A stretch of 64,000 bases of DNA from Flexibacter flexilis DSM 6793. GTDB lineage: Bacteria > Bacteroidota > Bacteroidia > Cytophagales > Flexibacteraceae. Below, piece by piece: positions 27,837 through 36,752 of the stretch (its first letter is position 1; each line of letters opens with the position of its first letter). The notes below the pieces were generated by a model. The model saw nothing but the letters and a program-made list of their open reading frames with translations, did not search any database and was not told the origin of the DNA. The stretch lies in assembly GCF_900112255.1 (NCBI RefSeq), contig NZ_FOLE01000009.1, forward strand, positions 140,082 through 204,081. The letters are read 5' to 3'. The position numbers and the translations under genes were made by a program.

Positions 27837-30800
27837 TTAGTCCATCATCTTGGCCAAATAAGCAACTATTTTGCTCAACAACTCGTAATACAGTGCCGCA
27901 TATGCCACCAAACACATGAGCCAAATAACGAGCAAGTTGAACCATAACGTACTGATTTTGTAACCCAACCAACTTTTTTCGGCAGCAAAAAAATGGCTTC
28001 TTACGCTCCAAACGGGCGTATCAGGTGTGTTTGGGCGATAAATGGGATAAAGTTTTTGATAAAATTGCGTTTCGGCTTCTTCCATGCGTTCGGTTTGGCT
28101 GGTATTTTTGACCATCTCGGCCACTGCCGAATTGCTATACAATTGTTTTCGCTCCAACCAAAGCCGCGAGGAAGTCGGCGTAGCCGTCTTGATGGCGATG
28201 TACATTTGCTTGTCTTGCAGCGTTCTGTTATAAATATCCGACTGATAATCAGTGAGTTTTTGGATAAAAAACAAAGCACTGTCGGCCACTGCCGCCGTAA
28301 AATGATCGGCAGTGAGGTTGTGCATAAAAAGTGGCTGAGGTATGGCCAGTAGCTCGGCTTCTTGCGCCAAATGTGTATTCAGAATAGTTAAATCATGTGT
28401 TAATTTAGCGGTTTTGTTTGCTACCCCAATCAAATCTTTGGCTTCTTGTGCCTTGTTGGCTAATGCAGGATACAAATACACTTTTTTAAATTCGGCCTGA
28501 TTGATTTGGCGATCATAGTCGAAAAGCGGCTGCATATACGGATTGTAGCGGAATTGGCTCACCATCACGGCCTCAAACGCCCAACGCGAAACCATCATGT
28601 CGCCCAGAAATGGCACTTTGTCGCCGCTGCTCATGGCGGGGTTTATTTTATCAAATTTCACGACGATGCCACCCAATACCAGTTGAGGAATGAGCAAAAT
28701 AGGAATCATAATATAAATCGTTACCGCCGAGTTGAAAGCCGAGGAAATATTGAGTCCGAGTATGTTGGCAAAACAAGAAACTGAAAACAAAATAAGCCAT
28801 TCCACCAGCGTAAAATCCCGAATATCCAAAATCAAATTGCTGACTAACACAAACATAAGTGTCTGAATCGCAGACATCGTGAATAGCACCGCAATTTTTG
28901 AAAGCAAATAACCGCTTCGGCTCAAATCCAAAAAGGCCTCGCGTTTGAGCATTCGGCGGTCATGAAAAATTTCTTCGGCACTGACCACCAAGCCCATAAA
29001 CAATGCCACGATAATGCCAATAAAAAAGAAGACGGGAATGTTTTCGTTTTCTCCAAAAATATAACCCTGCCCATCGCTTGTGTTTTTGTAATAACGATTC
29101 ACGAAGGCCAACACAAATGCCAGCAAAGGAGCTTGTATAAAATTGATAATCAAATATTGCTTGTCATTGATTTTGGATAAAAAATCCCGTTGCAAGAATA
29201 ATTGCCACTGTTTGAGCCAGTTCGCTACGTGCAAATTGCCTGTGATGGGCGATTTGATGACCTTAAATTCTTGGTCTTTTTGTATTTCTACAAAATGTTG
29301 ATTCCAGGTTTCGGGCAAAAATTTACGCTTACTCGTAAACCTGCCGTACTGATTGACGATACGCGTTTCCACGATGTCAAAAATCTGTTCTGGGTTCACG
29401 TTCCCGCATTCCGAACAAACCGTTTGTTGTTTATTAATTTGGTTTACAAGGCTTTTGAAATAAACAATGGCTTCGATGGGATTGCCGTAGTAAATCGGGT
29501 AGCCGCCCGTATCTATGATAACAAGTTTGTCGAACATCTTGAAAATATCCGAAGAGGGTTGATGGATTACGACAAAAACTAACTTCCCCGAAAGCGTCAG
29601 TTCTTTGAGTAAGTCCATGATATTGAGCGAGTCGCGTGAGGAAAGGCCAGAAGTTGGCTCGTCCACGAACAGCACCGACGGGGCGCGCAGCAACTCCAAA
29701 CCAATATTGAGGCGTTTGCGCTCGCCGCCGCTAATACTTTTGTCTAAAGCTGTGCCTACTTTCAGTTGGGCTATGTCCGAAAGTCCCAAACTGAGCAGTG
29801 TTTTATCTACCAACTCATCTATTTGAGTTTTTGAATAATTACCGAAGCATAGCCGCGCCGCGTAGTAAAGATTTTGATAAACGGTTAGTTCTTCGATGAG
29901 CAAATCGTCTTGCGGCACGTAGCCGATTACGCCTTTGATGTCTTTGGGATATTTGTGAATATCTACACCATTGAGCAGCACTTGGCCGTGAGTGGGGGGC
30001 ATATTTCCATTCAGGATTTCTAATAAAGTAGATTTGCCTGCTCCACTTGCACCCATTAAACCCACCAACTTGCCTGAGTCTTCGCTAATACTGAGGTTGT
30101 GCAGCCCAACCCGACCACTTGTAAACTGGTAAGAAATGTTCAGTGCCGTGAAGTTGATATGTTCGTGGCCTTCGGTATCCAAAAATTTACTGACAATGTC
30201 GCTATAATAAATGGCGTGTAAATGGTCGCCTTTAATTACGCTGCCCGATTCTAAGGCATAAATTTCCCCCGAAAACATTTGTAAACCATTAAGATAATAC
30301 ACGCCTGCACCATCAAACCGTACCATGTACATTCCGATGGCGGCCACGCGCATGACCGTAATTTCGCCCTCCAGATGCGGGGCTACAATATGACGACTAA
30401 TGTTGTATTGGCGTTGGCGTTTGGACGAAATTAAAAGCAAATCTTCCATGTCGGCCTCGTGCAGTTGCTTGCTCCACGCAAATGTTTCGATGAGCTTAAA
30501 CTCTTTAATACTGATATTGAATATGTCTGCCACGGTGGTCAGAAATTCATATTCGATGGCCGAAATATGGTCGTCCGCTCGAATCAGCGAAAATAATGTA
30601 AACAATACGACTACTTTTTGCCGCTGGCTCAATTCCTGATTGATGCGCGTACAAATCAAGAGCATTTTCGAAGAATCGCGCACGGTAAGTCGTACATTTT
30701 CCGTGACATTTTTGGGCGTTTTGCGCACACGGCTATGCTCTTCGAGGTATTGGTCAAAAAATGACAGGTATTTTTCGCTGTCTTCTAAGTTTAGTTGATT

Positions 30801-30905
30801 GTTCAGAAACAACGCCACCACGTTGCGTTCTTCTGCTTTCGTGCCGTCGAGCTTGGCAATGATAGCAAAAAGCTGCATGAGGCTTTGTAAGAGTTCTTCG
30901 CTCAT
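27837..30905 (-). CDS. TerB-like domain fused to ABCG-type ABC transporter
   Basis: Encodes 1022 residues. Residues ~1-140 are TerB-like helices (LFAIIAKLDG ... FTLFSLIRADDHISAIEYEF). Residues ~150-250 are beta-rich. Residues ~255-480 are an ABCG-class ATPase: Walker A GASGAGKST, Q-loop GYVPQDD, signature SISGGERKRLNIG, Walker B VLFVDEPTSG, H-loop VVIHQPS. A CSECGNVNPEQIFDI knuckle follows. The permease part then has six or so helices (for example FFIGIIVALFMGLVVSAEE), and a last helix lies near the C-terminus. This is a reverse-order half-transporter (ATPase before membrane part) that should dimerise. Substrate unknown. Terminators bound it on both sides. Confidence 0.87.
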   Translation of the reverse strand: MSEELLQSLMQLFAIIAKLDGTKAEERNVVALFLNNQLNLEDSEKYLSFFDQYLEEHSRVRKTPKNVTENVRLTVRDSSKMLLICTRINQELSQRQKVVVLFTLFSLIRADDHISAIEYEFLTTVADIFNISIKEFKLIETFAWSKQLHEADMEDLLLISSKRQRQYNISRHIVAPHLEGEITVMRVAAIGMYMVRFDGAGVYYLNGLQMFSGEIYALESGSVIKGDHLHAIYYSDIVSKFLDTEGHEHINFTALNISYQFTSGRVGLHNLSISEDSGKLVGLMGASGAGKSTLLEILNGNMPPTHGQVLLNGVDIHKYPKDIKGVIGYVPQDDLLIEELTVYQNLYYAARLCFGNYSKTQIDELVDKTLLSLGLSDIAQLKVGTALDKSISGGERKRLNIGLELLRAPSVLFVDEPTSGLSSRDSLNIMDLLKELTLSGKLVFVVIHQPSSDIFKMFDKLVIIDTGGYPIYYGNPIEAIVYFKSLVNQINKQQTVCSECGNVNPEQIFDIVETRIVNQYGRFTSKRKFLPETWNQHFVEIQKDQEFKVIKSPITGNLHVANWLKQWQLFLQRDFLSKINDKQYLIINFIQAPLLAFVLAFVNRYYKNTSDGQGYIFGENENIPVFFFIGIIVALFMGLVVSAEEIFHDRRMLKREAFLDLSRSGYLLSKIAVLFTMSAIQTLMFVLVSNLILDIRDFTLVEWLILFSVSCFANILGLNISSAFNSAVTIYIMIPILLIPQLVLGGIVVKFDKINPAMSSGDKVPFLGDMMVSRWAFEAVMVSQFRYNPYMQPLFDYDRQINQAEFKKVYLYPALANKAQEAKDLIGVANKTAKLTHDLTILNTHLAQEAELLAIPQPLFMHNLTADHFTAAVADSALFFIQKLTDYQSDIYNRTLQDKQMYIAIKTATPTSSRLWLERKQLYSNSAVAEMVKNTSQTERMEEAETQFYQKLYPIYRPNTPDTPVWSVRSHFFAAEKSWLGYKISTLWFNLLVIWLMCLVAYAALYYELLSKIVAYLAKMMD

Positions 30906-31022
30906 AGCTGGAGATATATGTGTCGTGCCTTTGAAGCTATGAAAATAAGGCGAATCTTTAAAAAAAACAATGCCAATAAAAATTTACGAAGAATCCGTTT
31001 TCTTAGGGATAAAATATTGAAT

Positions 31023-31062
31023 AAAAAGGCACAAGGTAAAATCGTATCCCTTGTGCCTTTTT
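31023..31062. terminator. Terminator downstream of the CBM9-like protein gene
   Basis: A 14-bp perfect stem (31023-31036 with 31049-31062), with core GGCACAAGG, has A and T runs at both ends and a 12-base loop. Confidence 0.9.
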
Positions 31063-31064
31063 GC

Positions 31065-31952
31065 TTATTGTGCGCCTGCCAATTTGAATTTTACTTTGGT
31101 GCGGGTCGTTTCCGTAATGGGGTTGGTTGTGGACATATCGCCACCTTCGCCCATCGGTGGTGGGCCCCCACCCATCTCGCCCCCACCCATCGGTGGGCCT
31201 CCGCCTCCCATGTCGCCGCCGCCTTGTGGAGCTCTGCCACCGTTACGGGCTTGGCTACCTTGTGGCATTTCCAATCCTTTTATTTCAAAAATCAAACTCA
31301 ATTTTTGTTTGGGATTAATGCTGGCCAATGGTTTATAAAAGCTGCTAATGCGTATGGCATACTCGATATTGAGCGAACCCGAACCGTCTATTTGTGCCGC
31401 AATGTGTACATTTTCCGAGCTGTTATTGGCATACATTCCGTCTGGGAAATAAAATCCTTGTAGTTTGAAATGCTCAAAAGCTCTTGGCAAATGCTGTTGT
31501 AGGCGTTTTTGCATCATCTCCGAAGCGTTATTGCCTTTAGCCGCTTGGCGGTCAGGACGCTGACCACCGTCAAAACCATTGGGCTGCTGGCCTTGCATTT
31601 CCGCAAAGTTTTCGGGTGGCATTTCTCCGCGAGAAATGGGACAGAAAATCGCAATGGTTTGTTTCTTTTTGCCCGTCGTGTCCAGATACAACGTCAGCCC
31701 GCCATCTATTACTTTGGATTGATAAGTGGCCTCATTCAGGCGGGCACAAATATACAGCCAGTCGGCATCGTTGGCTACCGAATATTGCAAATGTGCGTCG
31801 GAGTCGTAATAATTGAGAGGTACGCTCCAGTCCGTAACGATGCCATCTACTTGCTTCGTGCCATAGGCTGCATTAATTGTTTTTTGAGAAAAAGCCGAAG
31901 GCAAACACGCCAAAAACGCTGCTGCGGTCAGCAGCGAGAACCGTAAAAACAT
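31065..31952 (-). CDS. Exported CBM9-like domain protein with Gly/Pro-rich tail
   Basis: Encodes 295 residues with a signal peptide ending at AFSQ. The first ~100 mature residues (KQVDGIVTDWSVPLNYYDSD ... DADWLYICARLNE ... GLTLYLDTTGKKK) match the carbohydrate-binding family 9-like beta-sandwich in outline. A Gln/Asn/Gly-rich middle follows (MQGQQPNGFDGGQRP), then a second beta part. A low-complexity stretch of GGGD, GGGG and GGGPPPM units comes before the short basic end TKVKFKLAGAQ. Binding to a surface polysaccharide is inferred; no catalytic motif is seen. Monocistronic. Confidence 0.72.
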   Translation of the reverse strand: MFLRFSLLTAAAFLACLPSAFSQKTINAAYGTKQVDGIVTDWSVPLNYYDSDAHLQYSVANDADWLYICARLNEATYQSKVIDGGLTLYLDTTGKKKQTIAIFCPISRGEMPPENFAEMQGQQPNGFDGGQRPDRQAAKGNNASEMMQKRLQQHLPRAFEHFKLQGFYFPDGMYANNSSENVHIAAQIDGSGSLNIEYAIRISSFYKPLASINPKQKLSLIFEIKGLEMPQGSQARNGGRAPQGGGDMGGGGPPMGGGEMGGGPPPMGEGGDMSTTNPITETTRTKVKFKLAGAQ

Positions 31953-32088
31953 AAGATAATTTCATAGAAAGTAAAAACATAACAAAAGATTATACCAGTA
32001 AAAAACTATCTTATTAGAGAGCCACAAGGCAAGCGGCAAGACAAACACTCACCCTGCAACTACTCGTATTTACGAAAAAAAAACACTT

Positions 32089-33096
32089 TTATTTTATCCA
32101 AAGCACACCATTTTTGCAGCTTTGTTGGCGGAGTTTGTTTTGTTTGAATAAATCCAACAAGCGATTTTGCGCAACAGCAAACGAACTCCCCGTTAGCACT
32201 GCAAACTCTTGTGTGCTCAGTGTCGGGTATTTAGCAAACAAACTTTCCCAATCTGCCGCGAAAGGCTGAGCCGTTGCCGTCGGATATAGGCGTTTAAGCG
32301 CATCTACATACGCCTCATAAGGCCTAAATCCATAAACAGTCAGGCGGTTGCCGTCGGCATCCGTAAAAAACATGGTCGGGAAGCCGCGCACACTCATTTG
32401 CCTGCCCAATGCCAAATCTTGTTCAAAAAGGGTTTGGGCTTTGCCTCCAATGTCTTGGGCTAATTGCTTGGCATCTAAGCCCGACTGCGTGGCAGCAGTA
32501 GCGATATGTTCAGGTTTGGTAATGTTCTTTTTCTCCAAAAAAACCATTTCGCGCAGGCGGCGCATAAACGCAATGGCTTTCGTGCCGTCTTGCATTTGGG
32601 CGGCTTTGAACGCCACCGACGGCGGATAAGACGAAGGCAATGGGTCTTGCAGCCACACATCGCCATCAATGGGCATTTGGTAATACGCGCTTGCTTCGTC
32701 CCAGTGCTGCGCCACGTCCGAAGGCTTGCTGATGCCGCCGCTGTTATAGATTTCCCACGAAGGCAGCAGGCCGCCCATGCGGTATTCAATGTCCAGATAC
32801 GCGCCGTATTCGAGCTTTAAGCGACGCAATTGCGGTTCTATTCCCCAACAGCTTGAGCATATTGGGTCGGTGAAATAAATAATTTTGACGGGTTTGCCCG
32901 CCGTAGTTTCAGGGGTAATCGTAGCCTCCGAAGGATTGGCCGTGTGTGCGGTTTCGGGCATGGCACAAGTGCCGCTGGCCGTGTCGCAAAGCAAGGGATT
33001 TTGGGGTGTTGTCATGGATTGAGAAGTGTTGGGTCTGCTGCACGCCCAGCCACCGAAGGCAAGCACACAGCAGAGAATCAGCCAATATTTTATCAT
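32089..33096 (-). CDS. DsbA-family thioredoxin-like lipoprotein
   Basis: Encodes 335 residues from ATG 33096. The lipoprotein signal ends at FGGWAC. An N-terminal CDTASGTC pair is followed by the thioredoxin fold: active site FTDPICSSCWG (CSSC), helical insertion in the middle, and cis-Pro loop in VRGFPTMFFTDADG. The layout resembles the FrnE/DsbA-like oxidoreductases. A C-terminal winged-helix-like piece (TLSTQEFAVLTGSSFAVAQNRL) is an addition. It probably acts on thiols in the periplasm. It is transcribed away from an HxlR-type regulator 36-72 bases away. The frame is open upstream to 33267, but that part is antisense to the regulator and is not used. Confidence 0.85.
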   Translation of the reverse strand: MIKYWLILCCVLAFGGWACSRPNTSQSMTTPQNPLLCDTASGTCAMPETAHTANPSEATITPETTAGKPVKIIYFTDPICSSCWGIEPQLRRLKLEYGAYLDIEYRMGGLLPSWEIYNSGGISKPSDVAQHWDEASAYYQMPIDGDVWLQDPLPSSYPPSVAFKAAQMQDGTKAIAFMRRLREMVFLEKKNITKPEHIATAATQSGLDAKQLAQDIGGKAQTLFEQDLALGRQMSVRGFPTMFFTDADGNRLTVYGFRPYEAYVDALKRLYPTATAQPFAADWESLFAKYPTLSTQEFAVLTGSSFAVAQNRLLDLFKQNKLRQQSCKNGVLWIK

Positions 33097-33113
33097 CGAA
33101 TGGGGTTTACTGC

Positions 33114-33121
33114 TAACTTTG
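33114..33121 (+). promoter_or_regulatory. Candidate -7 element for the HxlR-type gene
   Basis: TAACTTTG fits TAnnTTTG and lies between the two divergent genes. A regulator site is likely here, but no clear palindrome is visible. Confidence 0.5.
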
Positions 33122-33168
33122 TGCAAAGCTCCATGTATCGTGTTACACTTACAATAAGTCAGAAAAAT

Positions 33169-33474
33169 ATGACCAACACCACCCCGCCGCCCCAATGCCC
33201 CGCCGAAACGCTGCTCAAATTGCTTTCGGGCAAATGGAAACCCCAAATCTTTAGAATGGCCACCCAAAACGCCCTGCGTTTCAGTGTGTTGCTCAAAACA
33301 TTAGAAGGCGCAAACAAACAAAGTATTGCCGTTGCTCTCAAAGAACTCGAACAAGCCGACCTGCTCCACAAACAAATTATTTCCCAAAAACCGCTGCACA
33401 TCGAATACAGGCTTTCGGCCAGAGGCCAACAAATGATACCTGTGTTTGAGCAGTTAGAAAAGCTATTGGGGTAA
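33169..33474 (+). CDS. HxlR-family transcriptional regulator
   Basis: Encodes 101 residues from ATG 33169 (113 from ATG 33133). It is a single winged helix-turn-helix: LLKLLSGKWKPQIFRMA opens the domain, then LRFSVLLKTLEGANKQSIAVALKELEQADLLHKQ (recognition helix region), then VEYRL-like IEYRLSARGQQMIPVFEQL. The family (HxlR, YodB, HypR) senses electrophiles or disulfide stress through an N-terminal Cys; here Cys10 sits just before the first helix (PPPQCPAETL). It is divergent from the DsbA-like gene, which suggests control of that gene. This regulatory link is inference. Confidence 0.88.
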   Translation: MTNTTPPPQCPAETLLKLLSGKWKPQIFRMATQNALRFSVLLKTLEGANKQSIAVALKELEQADLLHKQIISQKPLHIEYRLSARGQQMIPVFEQLEKLLG

Positions 33475-33527
33475 TGGATTGATGATTTGTTAATTAGAAT
33501 ATTTAAAACACAACAATCTTAAACCTG

Positions 33528-34067
33528 ATGAATACGCTACTACTTACATTTTTATTGTCATTCAAATCTGGACTTTTGCCGCCGCCAGGGACGGTTCGTC
33601 TCAACGATTCTCTTTTTATTGACGAACAAATTATTACTGTTCTCGACTGGAAAGAATACGTTTATTATCAAACACAAGACAATCAAAAAGCCATTTTACC
33701 AGACACCGCCATCAGGTACAAAGGCCGTAATTATTATAACAGTGGCGATTTTGACGAATATCCTGTTTTGGGCATTGATGAGAAAGCTATCAATGCGTAT
33801 TGTGTGTGGCGCAGCCAGTTGGTAACCAATACGATTCGAACTTATACCAAAGACAATCCGTGCCAAAGCCCGTTTTATGTGCAGAATATGGGTAAAAAGA
33901 TAAAAGTAACTTACCGAAAAGCACAAGACAATGAGATAGTGGCCGCTACGAAAAAAGGCATTCTTCAATCAAACCCATTTTGTAAGAAAAACCTCGCTTG
34001 GCTCAATGCCCAAAACCTAAAATGTACGTTTAGGTGCGTGGCCGTAATGAAAAAATTAAATCCATAA
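33528..34067 (+). CDS. Compact FGE/SUMF1-like exported protein
   Basis: Encodes 179 residues with a short hydrophobic N-terminus (LLLTFLLSFKSGLLPPPG). The body follows the order of formylglycine-generating-enzyme domains: SLFIDEQIITVLDWKEYVYY, then EYPVLGIDEKAINAYCVWR (compare PVvgVsw.dA.aYC.W), then VTYRKAQDNEIVAATKKG (compare YRLPTEAEWE.AA.GG), ending TFRCVAVMK. It lacks most of the usual length and the active cysteines, so enzymatic activity is unlikely. Related domains occur in gliding/T9SS proteins GldJ and GldK, but this is much shorter. parC starts 50 bases later. Confidence 0.6.
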   Translation: MNTLLLTFLLSFKSGLLPPPGTVRLNDSLFIDEQIITVLDWKEYVYYQTQDNQKAILPDTAIRYKGRNYYNSGDFDEYPVLGIDEKAINAYCVWRSQLVTNTIRTYTKDNPCQSPFYVQNMGKKIKVTYRKAQDNEIVAATKKGILQSNPFCKKNLAWLNAQNLKCTFRCVAVMKKLNP

Positions 34068-34104
34068 GGTTTTTTGAAATCTTACAGGTTTGCAAAGAAT
34101 CAAC

Positions 34105-34112
34105 TATTTTTG
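34105..34112 (+). promoter_or_regulatory. Candidate -7 element for parC
   Basis: TATTTTTG fits TAnnTTTG; the ATG of parC follows within 6 bases, so a nearly leaderless mRNA would result. Weak on its own. Confidence 0.3.
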
Positions 34113-34117
34113 CGGCT

Positions 34118-36646
34118 ATGGAAAAAAACAAAGACCTCGACGACAAACTAAGCGACATCGGCCCTGTGTCTGGAATGTACGAAAACTGGTTTCTTGACTA
34201 TGCCTCGTATGTAATTCTGGAACGTGCCGTGCCTGCCGTAGAAGATGGACTCAAACCCGTACAACGCCGCATCATGCACGCCATGTACGAGATGGACGAT
34301 GGTCGCTATAACAAAGTAGCCAACGTCATCGGACAAACCATGCAGTATCACCCGCACGGCGATGCTTCCATCGGCGACGCTATTGTTAATTTAGGACAAA
34401 AAGATTTACTCATAGATACACAAGGTAACTGGGGCGATATGCGCACGGGCGACGGTGCGGCAGCTCCTCGTTACATTGAGGCGCGTTTGTCGAAGTTCGC
34501 CAACGACATACTTTTTAACCCCCAAACCACCAACTGGCAAGTTTCTTACGATGGCCGTAAACGCGAACCCGTTACTTTGCCTGTTAAGTTCCCGTTGTTG
34601 CTCGCGCAAGGCGTAGAAGGCATTGCCGTAGGTTTGGCAACCAAAATTTTGCCACACAATTTTTGTGAGCTAATAGAAGCGTCGATTGATTTGCTTAATA
34701 ATCAGCCTATCACATTGCACCCCGACTTCCCGACGGGTGGCATGATAGACGTAAGCAATTACAACGACGGCCAAAAAGGTGGCAAAGTGCGCATCAGGGC
34801 ACGCATTGAGGATGTGGACAAAAAAATGTTGGTGATTCGTGATATTCCGTTTAGCACCACCACCACCAGCCTCATGGAATCCATCGTGAAAGCCAGCGAT
34901 GCGGGCAAAATCAAAATCAAGAAAGTAGTTGATAACACGGCCAAAGACGTTGAGATACAAGTACATTTAGCACCAGGCGTTTCGCCAGATATTACCATAG
35001 ATGCCTTGTATGCCTTCACGGACTGCGAAGTTTCTATTTCGCCGAACGCCTGCGTGATTATTGACGAAAAACCGCATTTTGTGAGTGCTTCGCAAATTTT
35101 GCGCTACAATACGGAGCAAACCATGGAGCTTTTGCGCCGCGAGTTGGAAATCAAACGCGGGGAATTGCTCGAAAAGATTTTGTTCTCATCTTTGGAGAAA
35201 ATTTTTATCGAAAATAAAATTTACAGAGACATAGAAGAGTGCGAAACGTGGGAAGCTGTTCTGAAAACAATTGATGCTGGTTTAGAGCCATTCAAACCAC
35301 AATTTTACAGAATTATCACGGAAGAAGACCTCGTAAAATTGACCGAAATACGCATCAAACGTATTTCAAAATTCGATGCTTTCAAAGCCGACGAACTGAT
35401 GCGCGGCCTGCAAGCCGAACTGGAGGAAACCGAAAAGCAATTAGCCAATTTGCGCACTTATACGATTCGTTATTACCGCGATTTGCTCAAAAAATATGGC
35501 AAAGGCCGTGAGCGCAAAACCGAAATTCGCACTTTCGACGTAATCGCCGCCAACGTGGTAGCGGCCAACAACCAAAAGTTGTATGTCAATCGTACAGATG
35601 GTTTTATTGGTTATGGCTTGAAAAAAGATGAGTTCGTGTGCGACTGTTCCGACCTTGACGACGTGATTATTTTCCGCCGCGATGGAGTGTTTAAGGTGGT
35701 GAAAATCGGGGAAAAAGTTTTTGTGGGAAAAGACATTTTGTATGTGAATGTTTTCCGCAAAAACGATGAACGCATGGTATATAACATGGTCTATTTGGAC
35801 GGCGATTCGGGTTACACGATGGCCAAGCGTTTTCAGGTGCTGGCCATTACGCGCGACCGCGAATATGACCTTACCAAAGGCGGTAAAGGGTCAAAATGTT
35901 TACATTTCTCGGCCAACCCGAACGGCGAAGCCGAATCGGTAACCGTGCAACTTTCGCAAGGCTCAAAGGCCAAAATTAAGTCTTTGGACTACGATTTTGC
36001 GGGGCTGGACATCAAAGGCCGCCAATCGCAAGGCAACATCGTAACCAAACATCCCGTGCGTAAAGTGGTATTCAAAGCGGCAGGCGTTTCTACGCTTGGA
36101 GGCCTGAATCTCTGGTACGATGAAGTAATTGGCCGCCTCAACACCGACCAACGTGGCAAGTTTTTGGGGAATTTTTCGGGCGCGGATACGCTGCTTTTCG
36201 TAACCAAAAATGGCCAATACGAACTGACTTCTTTTGAGCTAACCAACCGTTACGAACCAGAAAATTTGGTGCTTTTGGAGAAATATAACCCCGAAAAAAT
36301 ATTGTCGGTGGTGTATTATGAAGGCGAAACCAAAAATCATTTTGTAAAACGCTTCAAAATAGAAACCTCGACAGTAGGCAAACCGTTTGGCTTTATTGGT
36401 GAACACAAAGATTCTAAAGTGTTGGTAGCAAGCACTGAAGCGCAACCGCAAATCCAAGTGGCATACCGCAAAGACAAGAAAATGCCGCAAGAAGTGACCT
36501 TGTATGATGTGGATGTGTTGGCGGAAGTGAAAGGCTGGAAAGCGATTGGTTCGCGATTGAGCCAATACATTGTGCAGCAAGTAATGTTGGTCAATGGCCA
36601 AGAATCGGACGAGGCCAAGCAACTCGGACTTTGGCAGCAACAGTAA
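34118..36646 (+). CDS. parC: DNA topoisomerase IV subunit A
   Basis: Encodes 842 residues from ATG 34118. The breakage-reunion domain is intact: LERAVPAVEDGLKPVQRRI, HPHGDASIGDAIVNLGQ, RTGDGAAAPRYIEARLSKF with the catalytic Tyr, and GVEGIAVGLATKILPHN. A coiled tower follows (LQAELEETEKQLANLRTYT), then a C-terminal beta-pinwheel. With ParE it decatenates replicated chromosomes. Sequence style and length fit ParC of Bacteroidota better than GyrA (no GyrA-box is seen). parE is not adjacent. The frame is open to 34034, but that overlaps the previous gene. Confidence 0.88.
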   Translation: MEKNKDLDDKLSDIGPVSGMYENWFLDYASYVILERAVPAVEDGLKPVQRRIMHAMYEMDDGRYNKVANVIGQTMQYHPHGDASIGDAIVNLGQKDLLIDTQGNWGDMRTGDGAAAPRYIEARLSKFANDILFNPQTTNWQVSYDGRKREPVTLPVKFPLLLAQGVEGIAVGLATKILPHNFCELIEASIDLLNNQPITLHPDFPTGGMIDVSNYNDGQKGGKVRIRARIEDVDKKMLVIRDIPFSTTTTSLMESIVKASDAGKIKIKKVVDNTAKDVEIQVHLAPGVSPDITIDALYAFTDCEVSISPNACVIIDEKPHFVSASQILRYNTEQTMELLRRELEIKRGELLEKILFSSLEKIFIENKIYRDIEECETWEAVLKTIDAGLEPFKPQFYRIITEEDLVKLTEIRIKRISKFDAFKADELMRGLQAELEETEKQLANLRTYTIRYYRDLLKKYGKGRERKTEIRTFDVIAANVVAANNQKLYVNRTDGFIGYGLKKDEFVCDCSDLDDVIIFRRDGVFKVVKIGEKVFVGKDILYVNVFRKNDERMVYNMVYLDGDSGYTMAKRFQVLAITRDREYDLTKGGKGSKCLHFSANPNGEAESVTVQLSQGSKAKIKSLDYDFAGLDIKGRQSQGNIVTKHPVRKVVFKAAGVSTLGGLNLWYDEVIGRLNTDQRGKFLGNFSGADTLLFVTKNGQYELTSFELTNRYEPENLVLLEKYNPEKILSVVYYEGETKNHFVKRFKIETSTVGKPFGFIGEHKDSKVLVASTEAQPQIQVAYRKDKKMPQEVTLYDVDVLAEVKGWKAIGSRLSQYIVQQVMLVNGQESDEAKQLGLWQQQ

Positions 36647-36657
36647 TTTAATTTCTC

Positions 36658-36694
36658 CAAACCCTTACAGACTTTCTAAACTTGTAAGGGTTTG
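36658..36694 (+). terminator. Terminator after parC
   Basis: A 12-bp perfect stem (36658-36669 with 36683-36694, CAAACCCTTACA) is followed by seven T. Confidence 0.92.
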
Positions 36695-36752
36695 TTTTTT
36701 TGAAAAGTCATTGATTTATAGTAATTTATAACATAAAATTTAATTCAAGAAA

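Noticed and set aside
31051..31338. Pro-rich 95-codon plus-strand frame
   Set aside because: It is the antisense image of the Gly/Pro-rich tail of the CBM9-like protein.
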